DNA of 54,755 nucleotides from Tubiluchus corallicola (GCA_030141605.1 JAQGDQ010002421.1:1-54755); one strand, 5' to 3'. Positions 29,042 through 39,514 are shown, numbered from the stretch's first letter. The notes: generated from the sequence alone by a model not told the origin. A program made the numbers and translations.

Positions 29042-31366
29042 ATGAGATATGATTTAAAAAATATATATTTATTCATACTTTTATTATTGATTTTTGGAGC
29101 ATTGAATAATACTTATTCTCAACCCAACAGTAGTTCTTATAGGGTGTTTGTAAAGAATGGAAAACAAGGACTAAAAAACAAATCAAATAAAATCGTTATT
29201 CCTGCCATGTATGATACTATAGGTTGGAGCAATGCACCTTTTTTTTTAGTGAATAATGTTGTGGGGGTTAAAAGGGGTCAACGTTGGGGGATGATGCATG
29301 TGAAAAAAGGATTAATCTCATCATTAAAATATCTATCTCTTGAAGTTTTTAATGATAAATTCATAATAGCCTCTAAGACTCATAATATTTCTGGGCAACA
29401 AGTGTGGGGAATGATAAATGCTAAAAATCAAGAGGTTACTGATTTTAAGTACTTTAGTTTACTAAAATATAAAAGTGAATTTATTATAGCATCTATACGA
29501 AAAAACAACATGCTCTACTTTACACTGTTGGATAAGCAAGGAAGAAAGCTGCCTTTTAACTATTATGACATACATCCAATTTCTGATACATACTGTGTTG
29601 CAACGAATACACGGAAAAAAGCAGGAATAATAGATAATATGGGTAATCATATTTTGCAATTTGTGTTTGATAGCGCTCAATTTGTGGATGGACAAGAGTA
29701 TGTTTTTTTATATAAAAATGGCAAAAAAGGAGTGTTTATTCCTAAGTATTTTAAGCTTGTAGAGCCAGAGTATTTGGACATTCAAGTAAGCAATGATGTT
29801 ATTCGTGTCTTGAAGCATCATACATGGCAATTGCTTACAGCAAACAATGATAAAATAAATAGTTTTAATTATGATTGGATGTCTACAATTGGCAATGGAT
29901 TATATAAAGTAAAAATTGGAGAAAGAGAAGGAATAGTAAATAAAAGAAACCAAATTATATTGGGTTTCAAGTCCTCAAAGATTATATCATTAAATAAGCA
30001 GAGTGTTATCTTTAAAGAGCATGGAAAGCATGGTGTGCTAAATATTGTAAGTAAAAACACTATTTTGCCAGCAGTATATGATACACTATTCTTTATAGAT
30101 GACTATATAGTAGGAAGAATATCTAGCAATTTTAAACAGGGTTGGGGTGTTTTTGATGAACAAGGCAAGAATATTGTTCCAATGCTTTATGAACAAGTGA
30201 AACGCGCTGGAAAAAATTTATTTACCGTGCAAACATCTCAAGATAATTGGGGGATAATAAACCAACATGGGCAAGAGATTGTTTTTCCAAGATTTTCAAA
30301 AATAGAGCCACTAAATGATTATTTTTTCAAAGTGGAATTTGAGGGAGATGTAGGAATCATTAGAGCAAATGGAACATGGGAAGAGTTTCCAAGTAGAAAA
30401 AAAATAGAACGGATAGCAAAAAACAGATATATAATAAAGTATCCAAGTGGGGTTACTTCGCTGAAAAAGTTTGGAAATCAACATTTACTGCTTTGTCGTT
30501 GTAATATAAAAACCATTAATGGGTATTTGTTAATTCAATTTGATGACAATAAAATGGGATTGGTAAATATGGACGGAGAGGAGGTCGTTGCTCCCATATA
30601 TGACAATATACTCTATTGGGAACATGAAAATATGTATGTTGTGACGGAAGATGGGAAACAGGCACTTTTAAATGAAAATTTAGAGCTTGTTTTGCCTAGC
30701 AACCATTGGGTAGATGAAATAGTAAGTATGCAAGGTGAGTTTATTGGCTTTAGGATGAACAATAAATATGGAGCAATAAACTACAGAGGGATTTTAAGAA
30801 TAACCAATAGATATGAAGGAATAGGGATTATGCAAGAAGATAGAATACCTATAAAAATTCAGGGAAAGTGGGGATACATTAATAAAGCAGAGCAGTTGAT
30901 AGTTCAGCCTAAATACGAGCATGTTTTAGGGTTTGTTGGCAATGTGAGTGTCGTAAGGCAAAACAACAAATTTGGCTTGATAGACATTAATGGCAATGTT
31001 ATTATTGAGCCTACATATCACTCTTTCAAATGGAATGATAAAATATTTATTATTGAAAGATATGGGAAAAAGGAATTGTAAATGAACATGGAAAAATATT
31101 ACCTGCAATTTGATGAGTTAAAATATTTAGACGATAATAGCGTAATTATAAAAGATGAAAACAAATATGGGGTGGTTTCGTTGAAAGCAAAAAAGGGAAT
31201 ACCCATACAATTTGAGCACATAGAGTATGACAATGTAAATAATTGCTTTTTAACAATGCAACCTTCACAGTGGGACGTTTATATAGATAGTCATCAAGGT
31301 TTGAAAATGGAGAAATATTTAACGCCAAAGGGCTACAACTATTTAAACAAAAAAATAAATAGCTGA
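29042..31366 (+). CDS. Secreted WG-repeat protein, interrupted near its C-terminus
   Basis: About 770 residues. The signal peptide (about 1-26, FILLLLIFGALNNTYSQ) is followed by more than a dozen WG-type beta repeats. These have the pattern WGxxNxxGxExVxPxYD, for example QGWGVFDEQGKNIVPMLYEQV, WGIINQHGQEIVFPRFSKI and WGYINKAEQLIVQPKYEHV. The frame stops at TAA 31079-31081 and resumes in the same frame at ATG 31082. Between about 31070 and 31118 the repeat continues in another frame as GIVNEHGKILPAI, so two compensating one-base indels (first in the A run at 31067-31071) explain the stop. WG repeats are of uncertain function; surface or periplasmic binding is inferred. Confidence 0.75.
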
Positions 31367-31386
31367 AAAAAAGATACGTAAGAATT

Positions 31387-31947
31387 ATGAAAAATGTAAT
31401 TATAGGCTTGGGAAATGTAGGGGAGCAATATGAAAACACAAGGCATAATGTAGGCTTTATGGTAGCACAACAGATTGCAGAGAAATTTGAAAAGCAGTAT
31501 TTGCAAGATAAATTAGCTTTTGTTTGTGATGTAAAATATAAAGGAAGAATTATATATCTTGTCAAGCCTACTACATATATGAATTTGAGCGGAAGGACTG
31601 TGAACTATTATCTTCAAAAACTAAAAATACCAATACAAAATGCTTTGATTGTTACAGATGATATAGCACTTCCATTAGGGAAATTAAGAATGCGCCCTAA
31701 GGGCTCTGATGGAGGACATAATGGACTAAGAAATATTGAATTAGCCCTAAATACAAATCAATATCCTCGGCTTAGAGTTGGAATAGGAAGGAGTTTTTCG
31801 AAGGGAAGGCAAGTAGATTATGTGTTGAATCCTTTTGACACAGAAGAAGAAAAATTATTGAAAGAGACTATTAAAACATCCGTAGAGGCATGTCTCTCTT
31901 TTTGCTTTCTTGGAATAGAAAGAACGATGAATTTGTTTAACAAATAA
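31387..31947 (+). CDS. pth: Peptidyl-tRNA hydrolase
   Basis: 186 residues. The N-terminus IIGLGNVGEQYENTRHNVGFM contains the conserved Asn and the catalytic His (about 20). KPTTYMNLSGRTV, VTDDIALPLGKLRMRPKGSDGGHNGLRNIE and RLRVGIGR are all diagnostic. It frees peptidyl-tRNAs released by stalled ribosomes. The gene follows the WG-repeat gene by 20 bp and may be co-transcribed. Full length and intact. Confidence 0.97.
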   Translation: MKNVIIGLGNVGEQYENTRHNVGFMVAQQIAEKFEKQYLQDKLAFVCDVKYKGRIIYLVKPTTYMNLSGRTVNYYLQKLKIPIQNALIVTDDIALPLGKLRMRPKGSDGGHNGLRNIELALNTNQYPRLRVGIGRSFSKGRQVDYVLNPFDTEEEKLLKETIKTSVEACLSFCFLGIERTMNLFNK

Positions 31948-32187
31948 TGGTGAGATTCATGTTAGACTTTCCATTGATGTTGCTTTATGTTAAGCTACTT
32001 GGATGGTATAACAAAAATCTAAGTATGATTATAACTAATGTTGGAAAGAAGGCATTTTTTTTATTTTGTCTCATGATTGTATGGGTTTTAAGGGTTATGG
32101 AACGTCTTCTGCTTTTTATAGTTTAATTTGTAGGGCATACATTATCTTTTTCTTTTTCTTTGTTTTTTCTCACTACTCTTTTTTTCG

Positions 32188-32553
32188 CTACTCTTTTCTT
32201 GCAACCCTTATCCAGTCCACATCAATTATAGGGGAGAGCCCTTCATACTCAACTTCTCCAAATATTTCAACAAGTGTATTTTCATCAATAGGTATGTTAG
32301 GGAATTTGTCCCTATCTATCTCCACTTTTATTTTGGCTGTAGAGTCTTTGAATATATAAGTTTCATCATCTAACTGCTGTATAATGTACCCTTGAACACA
32401 TACCTTTTTTTCAATTGTAGCGTATTGTATAGAATGATTCAAAATTTTGCTTACATTAACTGCATCTCTTGGAGCTTTAGGTCCTTGATATTGAGAGTAT
32501 CCATTGTAGGAAAACATCAATAACGTAAAAAGGAGTAAATATATCTTTTTCAT
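32188..32553 (-). CDS. Periplasmic BOF (NirD/YgiW/YdeI-type) protein
   Basis: 121 residues from the ATG at 32553, which opens a signal peptide (MKKIYLLLFTLLMFSYNGYSQ). The mature part is a small OB fold: ATIEKKVCVQGYIIQQLDDETYIFKDSTAKIKVEIDRDKFPNI has the bacterial OB-fold (PF04076) pattern with the YIFKDSTAKIKVEID core. E. coli members YgiW and YdeI are linked to stress tolerance; ligands are unknown. It is a single gene in an AT-rich area. The 240 bp between pth and this gene contain nothing I can name. Confidence 0.75.
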   Translation of the reverse strand: MKKIYLLLFTLLMFSYNGYSQYQGPKAPRDAVNVSKILNHSIQYATIEKKVCVQGYIIQQLDDETYIFKDSTAKIKVEIDRDKFPNIPIDENTLVEIFGEVEYEGLSPIIDVDWIRVARKE

Positions 32554-32655
32554 GGTCGCTGGTTTTAAGTAAGTTATATCCTCTTTATTATAATAGTAAG
32601 ACAATTTAAAAGAAACAAAGTTTAATCGAAAATCATTATAATTTTAACATTAAAA

Positions 32656-33443
32656 TTAGATGTTTTCTGAAAAAGTTATTTCTTTCAAGCCAAATGATTC
32701 TATTTTATTATTAACATTCACTTGTAATTTGCCTGTTACTTTATCTACCCTAAAATAACTCCTTTTATTTTGCCATTTGGGGTGTCAAATGACAATAGTT
32801 CACCTCGCCCATATAGGTGTTGCAAATACTCAAACATTAACTTATCTTTATTCCCATTTTGCACCTGTATATACTTCTTTTCAAGACTTTCGAGTAAATT
32901 TGACAATATTTCAGCTCTATCTTTCTCGCAACCTAATATATTACTTATAGAAATAGCTTTTTTATCATCAAATTTAGTTTGATTAACATTCAACCCTATG
33001 CCAATTATACAATGCGATATTTTTTGCTTTTGAATAGCATTTTCTATCAATACCCCTCCAATTTTTCTGTTTTTATAATAAATATCATTAGGCCATTTAA
33101 TAGAAATATCATTAGGAATATATTTTCTAATCATATCATATATTGACAAAGATGCAATGATAGTAGTATAGAAAATCTCTTTCAAGGACAGAAAATCAGG
33201 AAAAACCACAACCGAAAACGTCAAATTCTTGTTAACATCAGACTCCCATTTGTTGTTAAACTGCCCCCTTCCCTTTGTCTGATTGTTTGTGATGATGACA
33301 GTTCCATTATCGACATTTTCTGTTTTTAACATTTCAAGAGCAAAGTTGTTAGTAGAATCTATTTTTTTTAAATAAATTAAAACATTTCCTATAAATTGGT
33401 TACATATAGGACTATAATAATAATTGTTTTTGTAACTTTGCAT
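32656..33443 (-). CDS. birA: Biotin-protein ligase, C-terminus shifted by one base
   Basis: About 262 residues from the ATG at 33443 (MQSYKNNYYYSPICNQF). The catalytic domain has GRGQFNNKWES (biotinyl-AMP loop, usually GRGR/GRGQ), SIKWPNDIYYKNRKIGGVLIE and IGIGLNVNQ. The in-frame reading stops at 32745 after KGVILG. One missing G in the GGG run near 32747-32749 restores VDKVTGKLQVNVNN and the rest of the small SH3-like domain to the stop at 32656-32658. There is no N-terminal DNA-binding domain, so it is a ligase rather than a BirA repressor. It attaches biotin to acetyl-CoA carboxylase and related enzymes. Divergent from rsfS. Confidence 0.85.
33433..33440 (+). promoter_or_regulatory. -7 element of rsfS (TAACTTTG)
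   Basis: TAACTTTG fits TAnnTTTG and lies 40 bp before rsfS. It overlaps the start codon region of the divergent birA gene. A -33 element is not clear. Confidence 0.5.
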
Positions 33444-33479
33444 AATTAACAGTAATTGTATAGTTAGATAAATTATAAG

Positions 33480-33851
33480 ATGCCAAGTAAAGGAAAAACA
33501 TTGACAAATGCAGAAAGACTTTCCAAAATTATTATTAAAAGCATACAAGAAAAAAAAGGAGAAGAGATTCTAATATTAGATTTAAGAAAAATAAAAACAG
33601 CAATTGTAGATTTTTTTGTACTTTGCACAGCTAACTCAAGCCCCCAGATGGATGCCATTATTGAAGAAATAGATAAGCAGGTTTATCTAGAACTCAAAGA
33701 AAGACCAACACAAATAGAAGGAAAGAAGCAAAAAGAGTGGGTGCTTATAGATTATGTAAATGTAGTAGTACATGTTTTTGAGAGTAATGCACGCAAATAT
33801 TATTCATTAGAAGAGTTTTGGGGTGATGCAGAAATTAAGCATGTAAAATAA
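33480..33851 (+). CDS. rsfS: Ribosomal silencing factor RsfS
   Basis: 123 residues. The Iojap/RsfS core is plain: GEEILILDLRKIKTAIVDFFVLCTANSSPQMDAI, then WVLIDYVNVVVHVFESNARKYYSLEEFWGDAE. RsfS binds L14 and blocks subunit joining when nutrients are low. Placement directly before ftsH (45 bp) is the usual Bacteroidota order and suggests an operon. Confidence 0.96.
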   Translation: MPSKGKTLTNAERLSKIIIKSIQEKKGEEILILDLRKIKTAIVDFFVLCTANSSPQMDAIIEEIDKQVYLELKERPTQIEGKKQKEWVLIDYVNVVVHVFESNARKYYSLEEFWGDAEIKHVK

Positions 33852-33896
33852 TATTTGGAATATGATAAGAACTGTAAACGCAATTATTTAGAATAA

Positions 33897-35966
33897 ATGA
33901 AAGCAATAAAAAAGAAAAATAAACTACCTTCACCTAAAACAGGAAATAACACAATATGGATAATCGCCTCTTTTTTCGTTTTAGCCCTGTTATTGTACTA
34001 TTTTAATGGTAATCATGGTCCACAAGACATAACGTTTAATAAGTTTAAGCAAATATATCTTGACGGTGACGTTGAAAGCATTGTTATTATTGAAAATGAA
34101 AACGCCGTAGAAGTAAAGCTTAAAGAAGATGCTTTGGATAAAGGAAAATATCCAGAATATCGAGAAAAAAACGAAATGATGGGAGGAGATGGCCCTCATC
34201 TTAAGTTTAAAATTGTGAGCGCTACAAGTTTTAAAGAAGATTTAGAAGATTTGGAAAAGCAAGTCGGCCAGGACAAAAGAGCAGAGTATACCATAGAAGA
34301 GCGAAGAGATATATGGCAGTTAGTCTTAAATTGGGGTTTTTTTGGATTTATGATACTATTATTTTGGTTCATAATTCGCCGTATGACTAGCCCAATGAGA
34401 GGAGGCGGAGGAAATGTATTCAATATTGGTAAATCAAAAGCATCTCTGTTTGAGGCAAACAGCAAAGAACGAATTACTTTTGATAATGTAGCAGGATTAG
34501 ATGAAGCAAAAGAAGAAGTGAAAGAGTTTATTGACTTTTTGAAACAGCCAGAAAAATACACAAAGTTAGGCGGAAAAATACCCAAAGGAGCATTGCTTAT
34601 AGGCCCTCCAGGTACAGGAAAAACGCTTTTAGCAAAAGCAGTAGCAGGAGAAGCTCAAGTGCCCTTTTTCTCTCTTTCAGGATCAGACTTTGTAGAAATG
34701 TTTGTAGGGGTAGGAGCGGCAAGAGTAAGAGACCTATTCAGGCAAGCCAAAGAAAAAGCTCCTTGTATCATATTTATTGACGAAATTGACGCTGTAGGGC
34801 GAACAAGAGGGAGAGCATCTACACCCGGAGGAAATGACGAACGAGAAAATACGCTAAACTCTTTACTGGTAGAAATGGATGGCTTCTCTACCAACTCAGG
34901 AATTGTAATATTAGCAGCAAGTAACCGACCAGATGTATTGGATAGAGCCTTGCTTAGACCAGGGCGTTTTGACAGGCAAATATCCATAGATAAGCCAGAT
35001 ATAGCGGGTAGAGAGGCTATATTTAAAGTATACTTGAAAGAATTGAAATTATCTAAAAATGTAGATGGTAAAAAAATAGCGGCACAAACCCCTGGGTTTG
35101 CAGGAGCAGAAATAGCTAACGTGTGTAATGAAGCTGCTCTTATTGCTGCAAGGAAGGGTAAAAAGGTGGTGAGCATGAATGATTTTCAAGATGCCATAGA
35201 TAGAGTGATAGGTGGTTTGGAGAAAAAAAATAAAATTATTTCTCCAGAAGAGAAGCGAATAGTAGCATATCATGAAGCAGGACATGCAATAGCAGGATGG
35301 TTTTTAGAACATGCAGATCCACTAGTTAAAATAAGCATCGTACCAAGAGGAGTAGCGGCGTTAGGATATGCACAATATCTTCCCAAAGAGCAATTCTTAT
35401 ATCAGTATGAGCAACTATTTGACGATATGTGCATGGCATTAGGTGGAAGGGCGTCAGAAGAGATTATTTTTAATAAGGTATCAACAGGAGCTTTAAGTGA
35501 TTTGGAGAGAATAACCAAAATGGCGTATAATATGGTGGCTATTTATGGTTTGAATAAAAAAATAGGAAACATCTCTTTTTATGAAACAAAATCAACAGAT
35601 TATAAATTTGTTAAGCCATATTCGGAGGAAACCGCTAGGATCATTGATGAAGAAGTAAAGAAAATAATAGCAAAAGCATATGAAAGAACAAAACAGTTGC
35701 TTACAGAGAAGAAAAAAGAGTTGGAAATAGTAGCTCAAGAACTTCTTAAACGTGAAATTATATTTCAAATGGATTTAGAAAAACTGATAGGAAAGCGCCC
35801 ATTTAAAAACCATACAACATTTGAGACCTATTTGCAATCAACCAACACAGGCAAAAAAACAAAAGCAAAAGTACCAAGAAAAACAAAAGCAAAAACCCAA
35901 AAAACAAAAACCAATACAGAGGCAAAAAAAACAAAAAGCTCAACAACAACAAATAAAGAAAAATAA
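33897..35966 (+). CDS. ftsH: Membrane AAA+ zinc protease FtsH
   Basis: 689 residues with two membrane helices (about 21-40 and 146-165) enclosing a periplasmic domain. The AAA Walker A is [13 protein letters not shown] (about 237). The pore loop region reads [17 protein letters not shown], and the second region of homology includes [18 protein letters not shown]. The zinc protease motif HEAGH is at 459-463. It degrades membrane and regulatory proteins. The last ~45 residues are an unusual Lys/Thr-rich low-complexity tail (repeated [20 protein letters not shown]). Intact. Confidence 0.97.
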   Translation: MKAIKKKNKLPSPKTGNNTIWIIASFFVLALLLYYFNGNHGPQDITFNKFKQIYLDGDVESIVIIENENAVEVKLKEDALDKGKYPEYREKNEMMGGDGPHLKFKIVSATSFKEDLEDLEKQVGQDKRAEYTIEERRDIWQLVLNWGFFGFMILLFWFIIRRMTSPMRGGGGNVFNIGKSKASLFEANSKERITFDNVAGLDEAKEEVKEFIDFLKQPEKYTKLGGKIPKGALLIGPPGTGKTLLAKAVAGEAQVPFFSLSGSDFVEMFVGVGAARVRDLFRQAKEKAPCIIFIDEIDAVGRTRGRASTPGGNDERENTLNSLLVEMDGFSTNSGIVILAASNRPDVLDRALLRPGRFDRQISIDKPDIAGREAIFKVYLKELKLSKNVDGKKIAAQTPGFAGAEIANVCNEAALIAARKGKKVVSMNDFQDAIDRVIGGLEKKNKIISPEEKRIVAYHEAGHAIAGWFLEHADPLVKISIVPRGVAALGYAQYLPKEQFLYQYEQLFDDMCMALGGRASEEIIFNKVSTGALSDLERITKMAYNMVAIYGLNKKIGNISFYETKSTDYKFVKPYSEETARIIDEEVKKIIAKAYERTKQLLTEKKKELEIVAQELLKREIIFQMDLEKLIGKRPFKNHTTFETYLQSTNTGKKTKAKVPRKTKAKTQKTKTNTEAKKTKSSTTTNKEK

Positions 35967-36010
35967 AAAGTCAGAGGGATATATAACTGTGAGTAAAAAG
36001 TTAACATTTT

Positions 36011-36823
36011 ATGAAATCAATAAATATTAATTTAAAAAATGACGAGAAGATATATATAGCATCTGATTTTCATTTGGGATCTCCTGATAAAAAATCCTCT
36101 TTGGATAGAGAAAAAAGAATAGTTAGTTGGCTAAATAGCATAAAAAAAGATGCTAAGACAGTAATATTATTAGGAGATATTTTTGACTTTTGGTTTGAGT
36201 ACAAATATGTAGTACCCAAAGGATTTTCTAGGTTTTTTAGTAAAATCATAGAACTCAAAGATGAACATGGAGTAGAAGTGATTTTCTTTACAGGCAACCA
36301 TGATGTGTGGATGTTTGATTATTTTCAAACAGAGTTTAGAATACCAGTATTTAAAGAGCCAACACTACTACAAGTAGGAAAGAAAAAGTTTTTTTTAGCC
36401 CATGGCGATGGCTTGAATTCCAATGACAAACTATATCATTTTGTGACTAAATATTTTTTAAGAAGTAAACTTATGCAGTGGATATTCACCAAATTGCTTC
36501 CCCCCTTCCTTCCGTTCAGAATGGCATCGAAATATTCACAAATGACAAAAAAGAGACACAAAAACTTTTCTACAGAAAAGAAGATAAAAAAACATATGTC
36601 TTCCGCTATCAATTTTTGTGAACAATTAGAAACACACACGCATTATGACTATTATGTACTTGGACACTTTCACTGCCCTTATCAGCAACCTATAGGAAAG
36701 GAGAGCGTGTATACCTGCTTAGGCGATTGGGTGAAATTTGATTCTTATTTGTCCATAAGTAAAAACAATGTGGATTTATTGAAGTTTAATTATCAAAAAC
36801 GAAGAGTAAAACAATATAAATGA
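36011..36823 (+). CDS. UDP-2,3-diacylglucosamine diphosphatase-like metallophosphatase (LpxH-like)
   Basis: 270 residues. The calcineurin-like metal motifs are in order: IASDFHLGSP (DxH, about 17), VILLGDIFDFWFEY (GDxxD), FTGNHDVWMFDY (GNHD), FLAHGDGLNS (GHGD-like) and YVLGHFHCPYQQP (GHxH). This is the arrangement of LpxH-type hydrolases, which remove UMP from UDP-2,3-diacylglucosamine in lipid A synthesis. It lies 44 bp after ftsH and overlaps the DUF368 gene by four bases (ATGA), suggesting translational coupling. Confidence 0.88.
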   Translation: MKSININLKNDEKIYIASDFHLGSPDKKSSLDREKRIVSWLNSIKKDAKTVILLGDIFDFWFEYKYVVPKGFSRFFSKIIELKDEHGVEVIFFTGNHDVWMFDYFQTEFRIPVFKEPTLLQVGKKKFFLAHGDGLNSNDKLYHFVTKYFLRSKLMQWIFTKLLPPFLPFRMASKYSQMTKKRHKNFSTEKKIKKHMSSAINFCEQLETHTHYDYYVLGHFHCPYQQPIGKESVYTCLGDWVKFDSYLSISKNNVDLLKFNYQKRRVKQYK

Positions 36824-37761
36824 AACGACGCATTAAATATTTCTTTTTAATTTTTATAAAAGGAGCATCTATGGGAATAGCAGACCTAATCCCCGGCGTG
36901 TCTGGAGGAACAATCGCTTTTATTACAGGAATATATCAAAAATTGATAAATGCCTTCAAATCTATTAATAGAGAAGCATTTGGTTTGCTAATAAAATTTA
37001 AAATACAGGCATTTTTACAACATATTAATGCACAATTTCTAATACCACTTCTTTTAGGGGTTATTTTTAGCATATTTACATTTGCAAAGCTTCTAAACTA
37101 CTTGCTTTTAGAACATGGCATTATGCTATGGTCGTTCTTTTTTGGATTAATATTAATGTCTGCAGTTTGGATTTTTCTTAAAATAGAAAAGTGGACATTA
37201 GGAGTTATTTTATTTGGTATTATAGGAGTGATTACTGCATATATTATTACGTCTGTTGCCCCTGCCACTACTCCTGAAAATTATTTTTTCGTATTAATAT
37301 CAGGGGCTCTTGCAATTTGTGCCATGATATTACCAGGCATATCAGGAAGCTTTATTTTAATTGTTTTAGGCAAATATCAATACATGCTCAATGCTGTAAA
37401 AGATTATGACATTGCCATTTTAGCTCTCTTTTCAGTAGGATGCATTGTAGGATTATTAAGTTTTGTAAGGTTGATAAGTTGGTGTTTTTCTAAAAGACCA
37501 AGTATGACAGTAGCATTAATGCTAGGATTTATGTTGGGTTGTTTAAATAAAATATGGCCATGGAAAATCACAACAAAATACATGTCAAGCTCTTCAGGGA
37601 AAATTATTCCTGCTATACAAGAGAATGTTTTTCCGGCAGAATATCTTGACAAAGTAGGAGAACCGTTTGTACTTGAGTCTATGTTGTTCTTTATCATTGG
37701 CATACTCTTTGTCATTGGTATAGAAAAATTATCAGAACATTCTCAGATGATTAAAAACTAA
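36820..37761 (+). CDS. DUF368 membrane protein (PopT-like polyprenyl-phosphate translocase)
   Basis: 313 residues and about eight to ten membrane helices. The DUF368 signatures are clear: GASMGIADLIPGVSGGTIAFITGIYQKLI near the start, and ICAMILPGISGSFILIVLGKYQ (about 167-188) as the second inverted-repeat copy. Members of DUF368 (PopT) have been described as recycling undecaprenyl phosphate across the inner membrane. Coupling to the LpxH-like gene by a 4-base overlap ties it to envelope biogenesis. Function is taken from the family rather than shown here. Confidence 0.85.
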   Translation: MKRRIKYFFLIFIKGASMGIADLIPGVSGGTIAFITGIYQKLINAFKSINREAFGLLIKFKIQAFLQHINAQFLIPLLLGVIFSIFTFAKLLNYLLLEHGIMLWSFFFGLILMSAVWIFLKIEKWTLGVILFGIIGVITAYIITSVAPATTPENYFFVLISGALAICAMILPGISGSFILIVLGKYQYMLNAVKDYDIAILALFSVGCIVGLLSFVRLISWCFSKRPSMTVALMLGFMLGCLNKIWPWKITTKYMSSSSGKIIPAIQENVFPAEYLDKVGEPFVLESMLFFIIGILFVIGIEKLSEHSQMIKN

Positions 37762-37795
37762 TAAAATTGTATATTATTTTTTGAAATAAAAAGTA

Positions 37796-38622
37796 ATGAA
37801 AAAGGTGAAAAGTTGGAAAGAAAGATTATATATTGTCATTTTTGGCACACACACCTTTGCTGGAAAAATTTTTAATACCATCTTGTTAGGTTCTATTTTA
37901 ATAAGCACTATTTCGGTGATGCTAGAGACAGTGGAAACACTAAACGCTAAATATCATTGGCTTTTTGTTGCTTTGGAGTGGACTTTTACTGTTTTGTTTA
38001 CCGTAGAATATGTTATGAGAATTGTGGTTTCCAAAAAACCACTTAAATACATATTTAGTTTTTCAGGACTTATAGACTTTATAGCCATCATTCCTACATA
38101 TATGGGTTTCTTTTTTAGAGAGGCACATTATTTATTGGTAGTCAGAAGCATAAGGCTACTTCGAGTGTTTAGGATTTTGAAATTAGCAAGGTATACTAAT
38201 GCAGCAAGGCATTTGTCAAGAACATTAAAAGCAAGCAGGGTTAAGATTATTGTTTTTGTAGAAGTGGTAATTATTATTGTTGCAATAGTAGGCACGTTGA
38301 TGTATTTTATAGAAACCGAAGAACACGGCTTTACAAGCATTCCGAAAAGTATCTATTGGGCAGTGGTAACCCTAACTACTGTGGGCTATGGCGACATTGC
38401 ACCGCAAACAACTTTGGGACAAACTTTGGCAACTTTTATTATGATTTAGGCTATAGCATTATTGCTGTTCCGACAGGAATAATTACTGCTGAGGCAGTTA
38501 AGTCAGATGCAAACAAACAAATATTAGCTTGCCAAAATTGTTGTTTTGACCAGCATGACAACGATGCTCAGTTTTGTAAGAAGTGTGGAAGTGAGATAAA
38601 GAAAAACATAGAAAAGACTTAA
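37796..38622 (+). CDS. Voltage-gated-type K+ channel with C-terminal zinc ribbon, frameshifted
   Basis: About 275 residues over two frames. Six membrane helices are followed by the pore. The S4-like helix reads VRSIRLLRVFRILKLARYT (regular Arg/Lys) and the selectivity filter TTVGYGD is near 199-205. The first frame stops at 38449 after LATFIMI. The next frame continues LGYSIIAVPTGIITAE (S6), and one missing T in the TTT run at about 38444-38446 joins them. The tail carries CQNCCFDQHDNDAQFCKKCG, a four-Cys zinc ribbon often seen in Bacteroidota ion channels. It probably works as a tetrameric K+ channel. The break is most likely a sequencing error, since both sides are perfectly conserved. Confidence 0.8.
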
Positions 38623-38725
38623 AGTTATAGAATTTTTTACTTCTTAATTTTAAACTTTAATATAAAAACCTTGTCAAAGATAGTAAAGTTTAAATAATAG
38701 TTACTAATCTAAAAAACAATAATCC

Positions 38726-39445
38726 ATGAAAACAAACATCATCAGTCTCTTTATTATTACAACCGTTATACTGCTGTTGTCTTTTTCATTTAAAGAGATG
38801 AAGAGGGATACAGAAACAAAGCAAGAGATGAAAAAATATTTTAATGAAAATATTTTTCCTGTCTTGAAGCAGCAAAAAGAAAAGCTTAATGCGTTAATGG
38901 AGAAAAAAGACATTGAACAAATATTAGTTACAAAGCAAGAAATTAAAGAGCTTCAATTGAAACAAAACGACTTGCGTTATAGTATTAGAAAAGAAAAAAT
39001 ATTGGAAAATGAAGTTTCTGATGACCTAAAAATGCAAGCCAAAGAGAATAAAAAACAACTTGAAAAGCAAAGAGATATATTATTCTCCATAGCAATAAAA
39101 TATAGAACAGAGGCAAAAAGTGTGTTAGAAGAAATCAAAGAGCAAAAGCAACAGTGGAGAAAAGGTATGGCAGAGATTATGGCGAAAAACGAAAATCAAG
39201 GAAAAGAACCTTCTGTTTCTTTTGGAAATAAAACAAAAAAACATAATGCACACCACAATAACAAATCATTTGCATTCTGTGATGTAGTAAAGCTTGATGA
39301 AGAACATCATGATGGATTAAATGCTATGAGATTTGATGATGAGTTTTTTGCACCGCATCCAGTAATGAAACAACAACATGCGGGTAGTCATAAAGACCAC
39401 AGATACATCATGTTTGTGTTATGGGATCCCCAAATCAAAAAATAG
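38726..39445 (+). CDS. Coiled-coil envelope protein with His-rich C-terminus, unknown
   Basis: 239 residues, family not recognised. An N-terminal hydrophobic helix (about 4-22, IISLFIITTVILLLSFSF) suggests export or anchoring. Residues about 28-155 are a long charged coiled coil rich in Lys, Glu and Gln. The last ~70 residues hold many His (KKHNAHHNNK, LDEEHHDG, PHPVMKQQHAGSHKDH), a possible metal-binding region. The overall look is loosely like periplasmic metal-sensing or chaperone (Spy/CpxP-like) proteins, but I see no LTxxQ motif. It is monocistronic and followed by a terminator hairpin. Confidence 0.6.
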   Translation: MKTNIISLFIITTVILLLSFSFKEMKRDTETKQEMKKYFNENIFPVLKQQKEKLNALMEKKDIEQILVTKQEIKELQLKQNDLRYSIRKEKILENEVSDDLKMQAKENKKQLEKQRDILFSIAIKYRTEAKSVLEEIKEQKQQWRKGMAEIMAKNENQGKEPSVSFGNKTKKHNAHHNNKSFAFCDVVKLDEEHHDGLNAMRFDDEFFAPHPVMKQQHAGSHKDHRYIMFVLWDPQIKK

Positions 39446-39514
39446 ATAAATAGAGCACGAGGAAAAGAAAATAAGTTATGATATAAATAGAAAAAACTCC
39501 TACATGGACATTAG

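Noticed and set aside
31948-32187. Gene or RNA in the 240-bp gap after pth
   Set aside because: No open frame, hairpin with T run, or tRNA-like fold could be supported.
33444-33548. N-terminal extension of birA to an upstream start
   Set aside because: The extra 35 residues overlap the divergent rsfS start and do not resemble a biotin ligase; ATG 33443 fits the family.
38440-38460. Programmed ribosomal frameshifting in the K+ channel and other split genes
   Set aside because: No slippery heptamer with a downstream structure was seen, and the shifts occur in unrelated genes at ordinary homopolymers; sequencing error is simpler.
38673-38684. Minus-strand TATCTTTG -7-like motif after the K+ channel gene
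   Set aside because: No minus-strand gene lies downstream of it; probably chance in AT-rich DNA.
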